In this document: piece by piece, positions 7,147 to 16,159 of the stretch
Position numbering within the stretch: position 1 is the first letter of the stretch
How the letters are laid out: every line of letters starts with the position of its first letter
DNA from: Chrysophaeum taylorii
Taxonomy: Eukaryota; Sar; Pelagophyceae; Pelagomonadales; Pelagomonadaceae
Direction of reading: 5' to 3'
DNA: 23,180 bases
Assembly: GCA_029834535.1 (NCBI GenBank)
Contig: JAQMWT010000327.1
Coordinates: 1 to 23,180 of the forward strand
Notes under the pieces: generated by a model
Databases searched by the model: none
Seen by the model: only the letters and a program-made list of their open reading frames with translations
Told to the model about the DNA's origin: nothing
Program-made: the position numbers and the translations under genes

Positions 7147-7901
7147 TCAGGCTAGCTTCACGAAACGGGAGAGGAGTTGAATCATTTGTTTTTGGTTTTC
7201 AAGTGCCGTTTTACGTTCCTCGAGTTCGATGGTGTGCCGCTCGTGATCAAATAACATCTTCTGCGCGCGTTCCTGTTTGTCAATCTCAAATCGATCCCGT
7301 TCTAACGCTAGACTTTCTTCCTGGAACTTGCGCTTCAGCTTTCGCTCCTCCATTGCCGACTTCAGGTCTTCGAGCATAGCGTGCTCTATTTCGCTCTGGT
7401 TGGGCGGGGCTGATGCTAGGACGTCGTCATCAGGAAGAACCGTGGCTTTCGCTCTTTTCTTGTGCGGACGGTTGGCATCAATGCTCTTTGCGCCCAAGTC
7501 ACGTGCCTGTTCCCCAAGCATCTCCAGCTTGCGTTCTAGGATCAAGGCATCATCTTTTTCTTTGATCCGCGCCTGTTCTTCCTCGCGGTTCTCGTCGACT
7601 GTTTCGAGTAAGTCGTCCATGAGGCGATCGAACGCCTCACTGTCGTCGAGTTCGTTTCGCGACGGATCAGATACTGCTTGATCTCGTCGGCCACGACTTT
7701 ATGCATCATCTTTTTTGAGATTGTGAAACAGCGCGGAAACTTATCGTCACGGTACCTCTTTGTCTGGGCTATGACTCGCTTGTAGCGTCTAGTTCCCTGC
7801 ATCCGTGGAGCTTCATGCGCCTTAAAATCGGTAACAGCTGTGATGAGGGCCTTTAGCGCGCCCGTGGTGCGACTCCATTTCTTCGGCTCGTCGTCAGTCA
7901 T
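7147..7901 (-). pseudogene. coiled-coil protein of unknown function, two frames
   Basis: The ATG at 7899-7901 opens a basic N-terminal domain of about 75 residues (KKWSRTTGALKALITAV, RRYKRVIAQTKRYRDDKF) that could be a small helical DNA-binding fold. Near 7690-7660 the reading must change frame to continue as ELDDSEAFDRLMDDLLETVDEN. It then runs as a strongly charged coiled coil with a basic stretch (RPHKKRAKAT) and heptads rich in Glu, Arg and Leu (ALERDRFEIDKQERAQKM), ending at TAG 7147. Combined length is about 245 residues. The N-terminal domain plus C-terminal coiled coil recalls Myb/SANT-like proteins of eukaryotic transposons, but no Trp pattern supports that, so it remains unassigned. 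A GT-AG intron of suitable length was looked for and did not restore the frame. Confidence 0.5.
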
Positions 7902-8135
7902 GTTCCTTTGATCTTCCTAACTTCCGTGTAGAGATCTTCCTTACTCTCGTGTTGAGATTAGGAACGAGAACCCAACGGTACTCTAGCGGACCAAATGCAC
8001 ACGTGGCACTGACTCAGGTGGTCTCCGTTCCCATTCCTAGGATCTGAACTGAAGCCCTCTATTACAAAAAAAAATCGATTTCGTGGCGATCGGGAACGAT
8101 GGATCTGCATTGCTCGCAGGTACAACACTGGACCC
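7902..8135. other. non-coding stretch before the copia element
   Basis: No gene, no matching long terminal repeat and no clear primer-binding site. It holds a nine-base A run (about 8067-8075) and TTGAGATTAGGAACGAGAACC, which is not repeated at the other side of the element within the window. If the copia element had a 5' LTR it should lie around here, but no second copy exists to prove it. Confidence 0.4.
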
Positions 8136-9360
8136 ATGGACATCCTGTCCTGGCCGAACCAGCACCCGAAGCGCTTCTTGGACATAGCAGATGACGTTAA
8201 CTCCGTGCCTAAAACCCTCTGGCTCTCCAAGACTCTGTCTCAAGGCTGGATTCTCACTTACCCATATCCACCACTGGTTCACTCCACCAAGAAGTTTCCC
8301 CTGTACTCTCGTACTGGCTCCGTTCGGTTAAGCTTCTATGAGCTTGAGACCCTCAACCTACTCTTCCTCAGGTCATTCACAGCAAGCTTTCGAACAACAT
8401 ACACTTAAAACGCACTCGGGGTGTTCCTATCATCACCTTGGGTTCAGGAGGTCCTCTAATCAACCACTACCCGGATCATCAAATCCTCTCCGCCTCGAGG
8501 CATTTATCACTCTATACAATTTGTTCGCCAGAATCTCGCCGAACAACGCTACACCTGTATCTTACTATGTTGCGATTTTCGAAACTAACCAGCCCGCTCC
8601 TAGGCTATTTCTTACAACTTCCTCATCTACCTTCAATATCCACACTCTTACCGGTGGACACCACTCTGATGGCAACTTACTAGTTGAGAACAAAGCTAGT
8701 ATTTATCAGGCTTCCATCGACGCATATGGATCTACTTACACCCTAACCGCCAGCGACAATCCCGCCGATAAGAAGCTCCATCTCGACTCGTTCAGGGATA
8801 CCTATGGCTAGTGCAAGCCTGCCCCCTTGTCAACGCAGCCCACAACACTGTCCCTGCCATCCGCAACTTACTCCAACAGTGCTCTCTTGTTCTGCCTGAC
8901 TGTCTCTCATACAACCAATCCCCCGACCAATTCACTTTCAAGGACAGATATTTTTCCTTGGAAGATTACCATCTTTCTCATAGCAGGTATATTGGCTACT
9001 TACGCGGAAGCGACCGCAAGCTCGGATGCAAAATTCACTCCCCACGCGAGCCGAGCTTATCAAAGCCAACAACCACAGTCGCCTCCAGACGCCCTTCTTA
9101 CTTTCATTGAAGAAAGACTCATGCTGCGACCTACTCAGCAATGCTCTACCTGCGGGCACTTATCACATCCTTTACACCCACATCTGTCGCGTGGTCGCCG
9201 ATATGAAGTCACTTATGTTGAGCCCTTCCTTTCAACATGACAGTGCTACCTTGAAGAAGACTTACGTATCTACCTTCCTCACCTGTGAACTGCTTCTTTC
9301 CAGTCACAGCTCAGACACTATCTTTCAGGCGGCTGCATTCATTAGTCACATTTCCAAGTG
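8136..9360 (+). pseudogene. decayed 5' part of the copia element (gag/protease region)
   Basis: Overlapping plus-strand frames (8136-8408, 8338-8811, 8811-9110, 8827-9240) together cover the space where gag and protease should lie upstream of the integrase. None is long, and no protease motif (DTG or DSG in context) is visible. A zinc-knuckle-like CSTCGHLSH occurs at 9142-9168 with the last Cys lacking. The run DSFRDTYG ends one frame at 8811. Strand and position make a gag remnant the best reading, but sequence support is thin. Confidence 0.4.
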
Positions 9361-10622
9361 CAGCTGGACCGAAAAGTCGTTAAACTACCGTCCCTCAGGA
9401 ACAACACCGGAGGAAGCCCTGGCTGTAACTCCCACTGCTGATGATGCTGACACTAGCGATGATCCTGATGCCCCATCACTAGATGCGTCCACAGAGCTCG
9501 AATTCAATGTCCGTCGGAAGAAGCACATCCCGGTCAGAGCAATCCCTCGCAAATCACTCGCCCATGGCACCGTCGAATACCCAAATGCCAAAGAACGCGC
9601 CAACCGCTTCCACCATGTACATCACTGTCCTGATAACGTTGCCGTCAAAGCCCCAGACGTCCTTGCTCGCCCTGGGTTCTCAGCATCCGACATTCCATAC
9701 AGGGATATGTGCATATACTGCATTTGCCACAACAAACGTCACCGCCACGCCCATACTAACGAAACCAAGCCCAACTTTGAACAGACCCACCGACCTGGTG
9801 AAGTCTGGGCTTGCAATGGTGGCTACGTAACCATACCTTCTGAATGGGGCGGCTTCTCCCATATTGTCATTTTCAAAGAACTACTATCGAAGTTCCTACT
9901 CGCCTACTCTACTCGCCTCCGTAACCTTCTCAATGCCCATTACCGTGGCGCCAAGATCGTGGAACCTGCCATCCACTTCCCGTGGGCTGTGATCCACACC
10001 ATCCAATCATACAATCTCTTGCCAATTGCCTCACTCGAACGCATTCACCACGCCATCATTAGTCCTTAACAGTTTCTATATAATCAACTAGCAACACCTC
10101 AACATGATTTCCTCAAGATCTTTGGCAGCGAGTGCTTCCTCCTCCTGGAGCCTCGTGAACACCACAAGTATGAGCCCTCTCGGCGCCGCTATCTCTACCT
10201 GTGCTGTGCCAACTCCCAAAACCCACTTGTCTCTCCTCATGTTGACCATCAAGCTGATGTTGTCCTTAATCCTGAAAATGGCCAGCTTCGCATCACCTCT
10301 AAACTGACCTTCACCTACATGATCCGCCGCTCCACCTTGGATCCTGAACATGCTCCTCCACCCGATGCTCCGACAGTATCCTTCGACATTAACCCTCATC
10401 GAGATGAAGACCCCGATGATGCGTTGCAGAGGGGGATTCATCCCGAGAGGGGGCGCACTCCCGCTCCTGTTCCGTTGCCAACTCCGCCTCCTTCTCCTAT
10501 GCCTACACCCGCAAACTCACCACCTGCTGACGACACTACTTCTCCTGACGACAATACCATTTCTCCACCGCCAATTCTCCCTTCTTACACGGACTTGTTC
10601 TCTCAAGACCACCTTCACCTTG
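9361..10622 (+). pseudogene. Ty1/copia integrase region, catalytic core damaged
   Basis: One frame runs from before 9361 through an in-frame TAA at 10067-10069 and on past 10622. Recognisable parts are an HHCC-like zinc finger (HHVHHCPDN near 9610, CIYC near 9710), the HRPGEVW block near 9790 that precedes the first catalytic Asp, and, after the TAA, FLYNQLATPQHDFLKIFGSE and EPREHHKYEPSRRRYLYL, typical of the copia integrase C-terminus. The first catalytic position appears as Asn (WACNGGYV), and the stretch expected to carry the second Asp and the Glu is shortened. The domain is therefore inactive by sequence as well as by the stop. A Pro/Asp-rich linker leads to the RT. Confidence 0.82.
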
Positions 10623-10624
10623 TC

Positions 10625-10820
10625 CCGGGGACTAAGCGCCCCAACCAGCGTGAAGCCTCCTCCATGACTTCTCTCAATGCTCGGCTCCAAGCTTCTACGG
10701 TTGGTGCTTATAAAGCCGCTGGCCGGGGACTAAGCGCCCCAACCAGCGTGAAGCCTCCTCCATGACTTCTCTCAATGCTCGGCTCCAAGCTTCTACGGTT
10801 GGTGCTTATAAAGCCGCTGG
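10625..10820. repeat. 98-bp direct tandem duplication inside copia pol
   Basis: 10625-10722 is repeated at 10723-10820. The unit starts CCGGGGACTAAGCGCC and ends GCTTATAAAGCCGCTGG. Because 98 is not a multiple of three, the duplication moves the polyprotein out of frame: the frame arriving from the integrase terminates at 10763-10765. The ATG at 10762 is simply the second copy of an internal methionine codon (10664) and not a real start. Confidence 0.95.
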
Positions 10821-12311
10821 CGGCAAACTCGCTGATTTCCGCTGGGACCTTCAACATCGCTATCTCGATTTCAAATCACCCACCCTCTCCTCCCTCAACA
10901 CCTCTGGTGGCATCCACTGGACGGCTCTCTGCCCAGAGGGGGAGCAGGCTCTGCTGGTCAAACACCTCCTTCCATTGCGCACCGATCTTCTATCTCGCTA
11001 CCCCTTACTCGATGGTGCTTTCTCGCAAACCAAATGCGCATCCAGCATCCCAGTAGCTACACACCTCCTCACCGATGCCACTCCTCGTGGCCACCTCCCG
11101 CCTTCACTTGTCGCTATGTTCAAACATGCTTCAGCGTTTGGTGTCTCTCCATTGCAATACGCTTACTGTTACCTGGCACCCACCAGTCTCATCGATCACT
11201 CGCCATCTGAGTTTGGCGCTACATCCGCCGAATTGTCTGACCTGGAGGAATACCTCCTATGCACTACCGAGTACATCACCCAGGTACTTCACGAGGAACC
11301 ACTCCTTGTGATTGCCTTGGAACCTGACAACTCTACCCCTTCCACTTGCGCCACTCACGCATATCCTGAAGTCCTCTACACTGCTTCGACCGAAACGTCG
11401 TTAAACTATGGCTCTCCAGCCACTGTAGGTCCGGACGAATACAAAGTCCAAGAGGCCGACGTATCCATCGACGAGTACAAGCTCGAGTGTCTCCAAGGCC
11501 CTTCTCCTGAAGACAGACAAGCCTATGTCAAGGCCATCGCAAAGGAACTACCTGATATAGTGCGCTTCGGCTGCCTTAAGCTATCTCTACCTGATGCTTC
11601 TACTCGTCCAATTGACAGCCGGCTCGTCCTCAAGATCAAGACACACGCGTATGGCGATTACATCAAGCACAAGGCCAGATTAGTCTTGCGTGGATTTCTA
11701 GCCTCACCTGGCTCTGATTTCTTTGGGACGTTCAGCCCTATGGCAACTATGACCGCCATACGTGTCATCTTAGCACTTGCGGCGTACAAAAAACTACCGG
11801 TCTACCATAGTGACGTGCCCGACGCGTTCGTTCAGTCCGACATCGACGCACACGTCTACGTCCAACTCCCGGATGGCATCAAACTACTTGATCCTCAAGA
11901 CGATAAATTCCGTGGCCGCCGCTTACCCAGGTTGCTGAAATCCCTCTATGGACTCAGACAATCTCCTTCTCTCTGGAACAAAGAGATCGACGGCTTCTTT
12001 CGGAGTCTTGGATACAAGCGACTCCATGCGGATACTTGTTTATATGTTCGCACATCCCACACTCGCTTTGTCATTTGCAGTTTATCAGTGGACGACATTG
12101 TTATAGTGTCAAATGATGACACTCTCCGCACAGAGTTACAAGAAGCGTTAGATGAGCGCTTATCTGTGGAACAATTCGAGCCAGTCCACACTCCCCTGGG
12201 AATGCGTGTCTGCCGAACGTCGGATGGATCCATATCGTTAGATGTCGAAGCCAAACTAGAAGCATTATTTAACGATCACCCTATACTAAAAAAAACTCAC
12301 TCCACTAAGGT
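10762..12311 (+). pseudogene. Ty1/copia reverse transcriptase segment
   Basis: Counted from 10762, landmarks are YKLECLQGPSPEDRQAYVKAI (start of the RT region), KARLVLRG at 304-311, FSPMATMTAIRVILALAA, YHSDVPDAFVQSDID with motif A Asp351, LYGLRQSPSLWNKEI, and SLSVDDIVIVSN with motif C Asp444-Asp445. The usual Tyr before VDD is Ser. All polymerase carboxylates are present. The frame ends at 12337-12339 because of a 1-nt insertion near 12310; the homologous protein carries on one frame over in the next feature. The reported ATG lies in the duplicated linker. The element is oriented plus, with integrase before RT, which is diagnostic for copia and not gypsy. Confidence 0.92.
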
Positions 12312-13264
12312 GTCCTATGTCACCCACTTTTACTTATAAAGAAGGCTCCCCTTCTACCGACGTGGAAATTTATATCCACGATCACTTCGCTTCTCTACGT
12401 GGCAAATTGGTCTTCATGCGAGTTGCTTGTCGGCCCGATTTCTCCCAAGCGCTAGGACGCTGTTCCCGAGGTATGCACTCACCCACCTATGTGCATGTCC
12501 AAATGCTCTGTCAACTCCTACGGTACCTCAGCACACCTGCCAATCGAGCTCTTCGTCTCTGGTTTCACCCTAAAGGGAATGCTATCGAAAATCATATACG
12601 CGTTATTTCATCTAATAGAGTTGACCTGTCAACAATAATCGACTACCGGGACAAAGACATCGCTGCTGCCAAGTTCGACCCTCTAGTTGCTATGGTGGAT
12701 GCCGACAATGCTCCTTCGCTGGAACAGGAAGACAGAAAGTACACTACTGACTTTGTCTTCTACCTGTTCAACTGCATCATCGCCTTAAAAAGCAAACTAC
12801 AACCCATAGTTTCGTGTTCTACCCACGAAGCTGAGCTTGTCGCTCTCAGCATCTGCGCTGACGAAGCAGTCTGGCTCCGTAAGTTACTTCTCGAGCTCTC
12901 GTTTGTTGTTAATCCGACATTCTACATGAATACGCAAACTGACCCTCCTTCCGATTTTGACGCTGATGACAATCCTATTGCCGAGGATATGCGCTTCATC
13001 AGAAGCCTACCCCTTTTGTCTGATAATGCTGCAGCTGTGCACACTTCCAACAATCCTGACGGTTCTTCTCTTAGCAAAGCCCATTCCACTCGATGGTTCG
13101 AAATTCGCGAATTTGTCGCACTACAGAAAATTCGTGTTCACCATGTCCCTGGAAAGTTAAACGTAGCTGATGGCTTCACAAAGCCTCTTGCAGCCGACTT
13201 TATCACGCTCCGTTCTCTTCTAGGTATGCACCATGCTACCGACTCAGACCAAGAAGATACCTAA
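12312..13264 (+). pseudogene. Ty1/copia RNase H and polyprotein C-terminus
   Basis: In the frame of 12317-13264 the RNase H signature is readable: VAMVDADNAP (Asp128), STHEAELVAL (Glu171), LLSDNAAAVHTSNNP (Asp236), then the copia C-terminal block HSTRWFEIREFV, HHVPGKLNVADGFTKPL and a stop at 13262-13264. The upstream connector GKLVFMRVACRPDFSQALGRCSRG also fits. The N-terminal methionine is internal to pol; the frame is really the continuation of the RT after a one-base shift. This is the true C-terminus of the copia polyprotein, judged from the usual position of the DGFTKPL block. Confidence 0.92.
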
Positions 13265-13320
13265 TCTCTGGCCCTGACCGCAATGTCATTAAACTAGCCC
13301 TCATCTTTTGCCACTACTTT

Positions 13321-13902
13321 TTGTGTACGTCGTCGCCAATGCATCACTGGCGCAGCAACCACCCACGTGGAGTCACGCCCGCCCGACGCGAGCTACCTCG
13401 CACACTTACGCCCGCTGAATCGTCTACCAACACTCCTCCGAACCGTAGGAAACCGAATCGCGACGACATTACTCGTCTGCTCTCATCCTCTGCTGCTGCG
13501 ATCCGGCCTGGCTCCAACTCCCTAGCAACATTTGCCGATGCTGTAGTTTTAAATGTCTCTCAGCAGGAACATGGATCATCTATCACGTCAGACCAAAAAT
13601 TCAAAACCCCTTTCACCGGTCTCTTATCGTCCTTTCTACATACTGACCTACTCAAGGCACTTGATTCCATCTACGCATCTCGCGATCACTTGGACTACCA
13701 GATCTTCATGGAACTGTCGAACTTTTGCTCAGTCAGGACACCAGTCGTCTTCCCTCTGCCTTGTACACCTTCAATATATGCTACACTTTGCTATCGAGGT
13801 CTCAAGGAGGAGACCCAGCAATCCTCATTTCACTGCCTTCTATGCTTCGATAACGACGGCAAACCGCTCCAATCTGTGTCTCCAATTATAAAAGGAATAT
13901 AG
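13321..13902 (+). pseudogene. unknown frame between copia pol and the gag-like region
   Basis: A 193-codon plus-strand frame, 56 nt after the copia stop, that I do not recognise. It has a basic, Pro-rich start (NTPPNRRKPNRDD) and a more ordinary body (KTPFTGLLSSFLHTDLLKALDSIYASRDHLDYQIF; only fragments are quoted), and contains a CLLC pair near its end. The first codon is not an ATG-supported start by any homology. It could be an extra ORF of the copia element or the start of another element's gag. Length alone makes it unlikely to be random. Confidence 0.35.
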
Positions 13903-14198
13903 ACGAGCTACCTGCTGCTGTCCTAGAACATATCGCCAGCGAATCACATATTAGAAATGGCTTCATACCCGTCTCTGTCCGGACTATGGGTGTGTGTTGT
14001 GCGTGTAGAAACTCCGACCACATTACCCTCTCGTTTCTATTCCTCTCGTGGAACGCACGTGGAGTTGTTTTTCCTTGTGAGTCATCACCCGCAGGTCACC
14101 TATGTGCCACCATCCTCCGTGTTTTCTTTCTCCAATTGGATCTGCAAGCACTGCTCCAAGAACTAATCAAGGAACACGCACTACCCGCTGATATTATT

Positions 14199-14653
14199 AT
14201 GCCTTCCCCTGTCACAACAGAATCACAAACTGCGGTGGCCAACCCCTTCAACCTCAAGTTTATTTCTCGGCTTCATCTGGAACACTTGTCGTTTATTATG
14301 ACCATTGTTCGCACACATGTAAAGAAACTGTCGATTATTGGGGCAAGCGCTTATCAGCCTTTGGTTCACGCTCTCTGCCGCTCTCTCGTACATCACATTT
14401 CTGAGTACAACACCCTGGCAGATGATGAACGACCACCATCTATCTTTGACGAAATATCTTCACCAGCTACCTTTTGCGACACCGATCGCAAAGATTTTGC
14501 TAAGCTCTTATCATCACGTTACCCCGATCTCTATAAGAACTTACCGCTGCGACCGAAAAGTCAGCAAACTACCCGCCAGTGGCACCTACTGCCCCGGCAC
14601 CAACACAACCTATTACTACTACCTCTCCAGATCTTGCGGCATTATCCTCTCAG
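14199..14653 (+). pseudogene. gag-like protein, left part, split by a SINE-like insertion
   Basis: The ATG at 14199 starts a plausible protein (MPSPVTTESQTAVANPFNLK, then FISRLHLEHLSFIMTIVRTH, then FAKLLSSRYPDLYKNL). Near 14545 the reading shifts to a frame giving TEKSANYPPVAPTAPAPTQP and a coiled-coil start LAALSSQVTQL. There the 14-bp target duplication begins, and the same peptide resumes after the insertion as VTQLTQQVTII. A helical N-terminal domain, a Pro-rich linker and a coiled coil suit a retroelement capsid protein, but no zinc knuckle is seen. A longer frame to the left (from 13986) is possible but looks less protein-like. Confidence 0.45.
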
Positions 14654-14666
14654 GTGACTCAACTTA
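14653..14666. repeat. target site duplication, left copy (GGTGACTCAACTTA)
   Basis: Perfect 14-bp match to 15024-15037. Removing the DNA between them plus one copy rejoins the gag-like reading frame without loss, which is the expected signature of an insertion. Confidence 0.9.
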
Positions 14667-15023
14667 ACTAACTAACTTCAGACCTCTCCCGAGCATGGGA
14701 GCCAGGCCGGACCGACAGGAGCCAGTCCGGAATCACGGGCCTGTAGACGAGGAGCGCCGAAAGGTCGGTCGGCGGAGAGTGACCATCAAGCTTGTCGCCA
14801 TGCGACGAGGAGACCGCGATGTGACTGACAACCAACTCGTCGATAACCTTCCGTCTTCGCCCCCGGCCATACCCCGTCCCACTGCGAACGTTCCGGCTGC
14901 CAACCGGCCCGCCCGGGAGGCGAATAGGTGCCAACCTACGCCGGGAGAGCGGATGCCCTCGCAAGGCTCAGGATTCATGAGGCACCGTCCTCCATCGCAA
15001 CCGCAGTCGGCGATCAGGGTAAG
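14667..15023 (-). mobile_element. SINE-like or short non-LTR insertion, ~357 bp
   Basis: A GC-rich block bounded by perfect 14-bp direct repeats. At its left edge it carries ACTAACTAACTT, that is (AGTT)3 on the minus strand, next to the target duplication. A simple-repeat tail plus a long target duplication indicates target-primed reverse transcription, with the element lying on the minus strand. It has no credible ORF; frames within it (for example 14668-14964 minus) are open by composition only. I see no convincing pol III A and B boxes, so whether it is a SINE or a truncated LINE 3' end is undecided. It shares no obvious sequence with the LINE 3' UTR at 25-205. Confidence 0.8.
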
Positions 15024-15037
15024 GGTGACTCAACTTA
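15024..15037. repeat. target site duplication, right copy (GGTGACTCAACTTA)
   Basis: Right partner of 14653-14666. The flanking coding sense (VTQLTQQ) continues from here. Confidence 0.9.
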
Positions 15038-15732
15038 CCCAACAGGTTACAATTATCCAATACTTCATATGGACAAATGGACCGGCGTCTCCACGCCTTA
15101 CCTACTGAAAATGCTGCCTTGTGGTCTGATTTAACTACTGCTGTCACAGACCTCCGTGACATGGAAAATCGGCTATTCCCAGCCACTACCAATACCAATA
15201 TTCTGCTGGTAACACTATTCAAGGTGTGTGGGTTACTCAACAGACTCACTCTTGCTTTGAATGACCAACACGACTTGGTGTTTGGCTTGCCTGATGATAC
15301 TCTCCTTCAACTCTGAAACGAGTTAATCCGCACGACACATCATCCTGCCTTACAACAAACTGAGTCCCTCCAAGATCCTTTCACCATCCGTCAGTCCCTC
15401 GAGAATAACCTCGATGAATTGCAATCGAGCAGCCTTATCCCTCAAATCTTGCATCACCTGCTCGCTCTTACCCACAGGATCATACCTCAACATTGCTCTG
15501 CAAATAGCATCAATCATCCTTCTCCTCTGCAAATAGCATCAATCATCCTTCTGAACCTGAAATTGATGACGTTCCCGCTATATGTGAAGTCCAAGATGAC
15601 CAAGCAATCTCCTCGCCGTTATCATTGACACCTGTCTCATCACGTTCACTTCCCTCTTTTAAAGTTTCCCTTGCCAACAGCATTCAGAGTGTTATCACCA
15701 AGTCCAAGCCCGAACATCTGTCTGCTGATTAA
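15038..15732 (+). pseudogene. gag-like protein, right part, frameshifted
   Basis: Continuation of the gag-like frame after the insertion. It shifts around 15100 into a frame giving MDRRLHALPTENAALWSDL, LFPATTNTNILLVTLFKVCG and LNDQHDLVFGLPDD (15077-15316), ends in a stop, and continues as QDPFTIRQSLENNLDELQ (about 15370-15430). Its last piece, EIDDVPAICEVQDDQAIS and SITKS-type Ser/Lys residues, ends at a TAA near 15730. No enzyme motif is present. A 29-bp duplication at 15496-15552 has added another frameshift. Confidence 0.4.
15496..15552. repeat. 29-bp tandem duplication
   Basis: CTCTGCAAATAGCATCAATC plus ATCCTTCT is present at 15496-15523 and again at 15525-15552. It lies within the decayed gag-like frame and shifts it. 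Confidence 0.9.
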
Positions 15733-16159
15733 CCTGTTGTGCCACTTTATGTGGCCTCTGAAGTGCACTTCTTGCTTATCCTGATCTCGTCCTCCATCAC
15801 ATTTCTCTAGAGATGTCATGTTCCTCAACCACAAGACATCTCGAGGGGGTGCAGAGAAATCTGCGAACTTCTACCCTTGTTCCGTCCGTTGAGAGCGCGA
15901 TCTATTTCTGACCCTTCTTCTTCCTTTCTACACAGTCAAATAGTCCTCTGATCTGTGCTCACGCTCATCATCATGGTCTAGCGCGTCCCGCAGGTACGTA
16001 GTAATTACATGTTACACTGATGTGTTGCTATGTATCGTCTGTCGTGTGAAGAGGCTAGGGGGACCACTGCCTGGGTTCCCTGAAACCTGCCTTTTGCCAG
16101 ACTCGCGCGGTGAGACGGGATGGTCTCTCAGTGATCTAACCTCTGCCTAGCGGAATACT
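15733..16159. other. non-coding stretch between gag-like remnant and gypsy fragment
   Basis: No credible gene. It holds one purine run, TCGAGGGGGTGCAGAG at about 15839-15854, which resembles a polypurine tract followed by TG, the usual beginning of a 3' LTR. No matching 5' LTR exists in the window, so this is only a suggestion. The remainder is unremarkable mixed sequence. Confidence 0.35.

Noticed and set aside
14667..15023. tRNA-derived head with A and B boxes in the SINE-like insert
   Set aside because: The minus strand has a GGTTGCGA near its 5' end, but no properly spaced A and B box pair could be found.
7902..16135. Paired LTRs around the copia element
   Set aside because: No long direct repeat was recognised between 7.9-8.2 kb and any position after 13264, so LTRs are not annotated.
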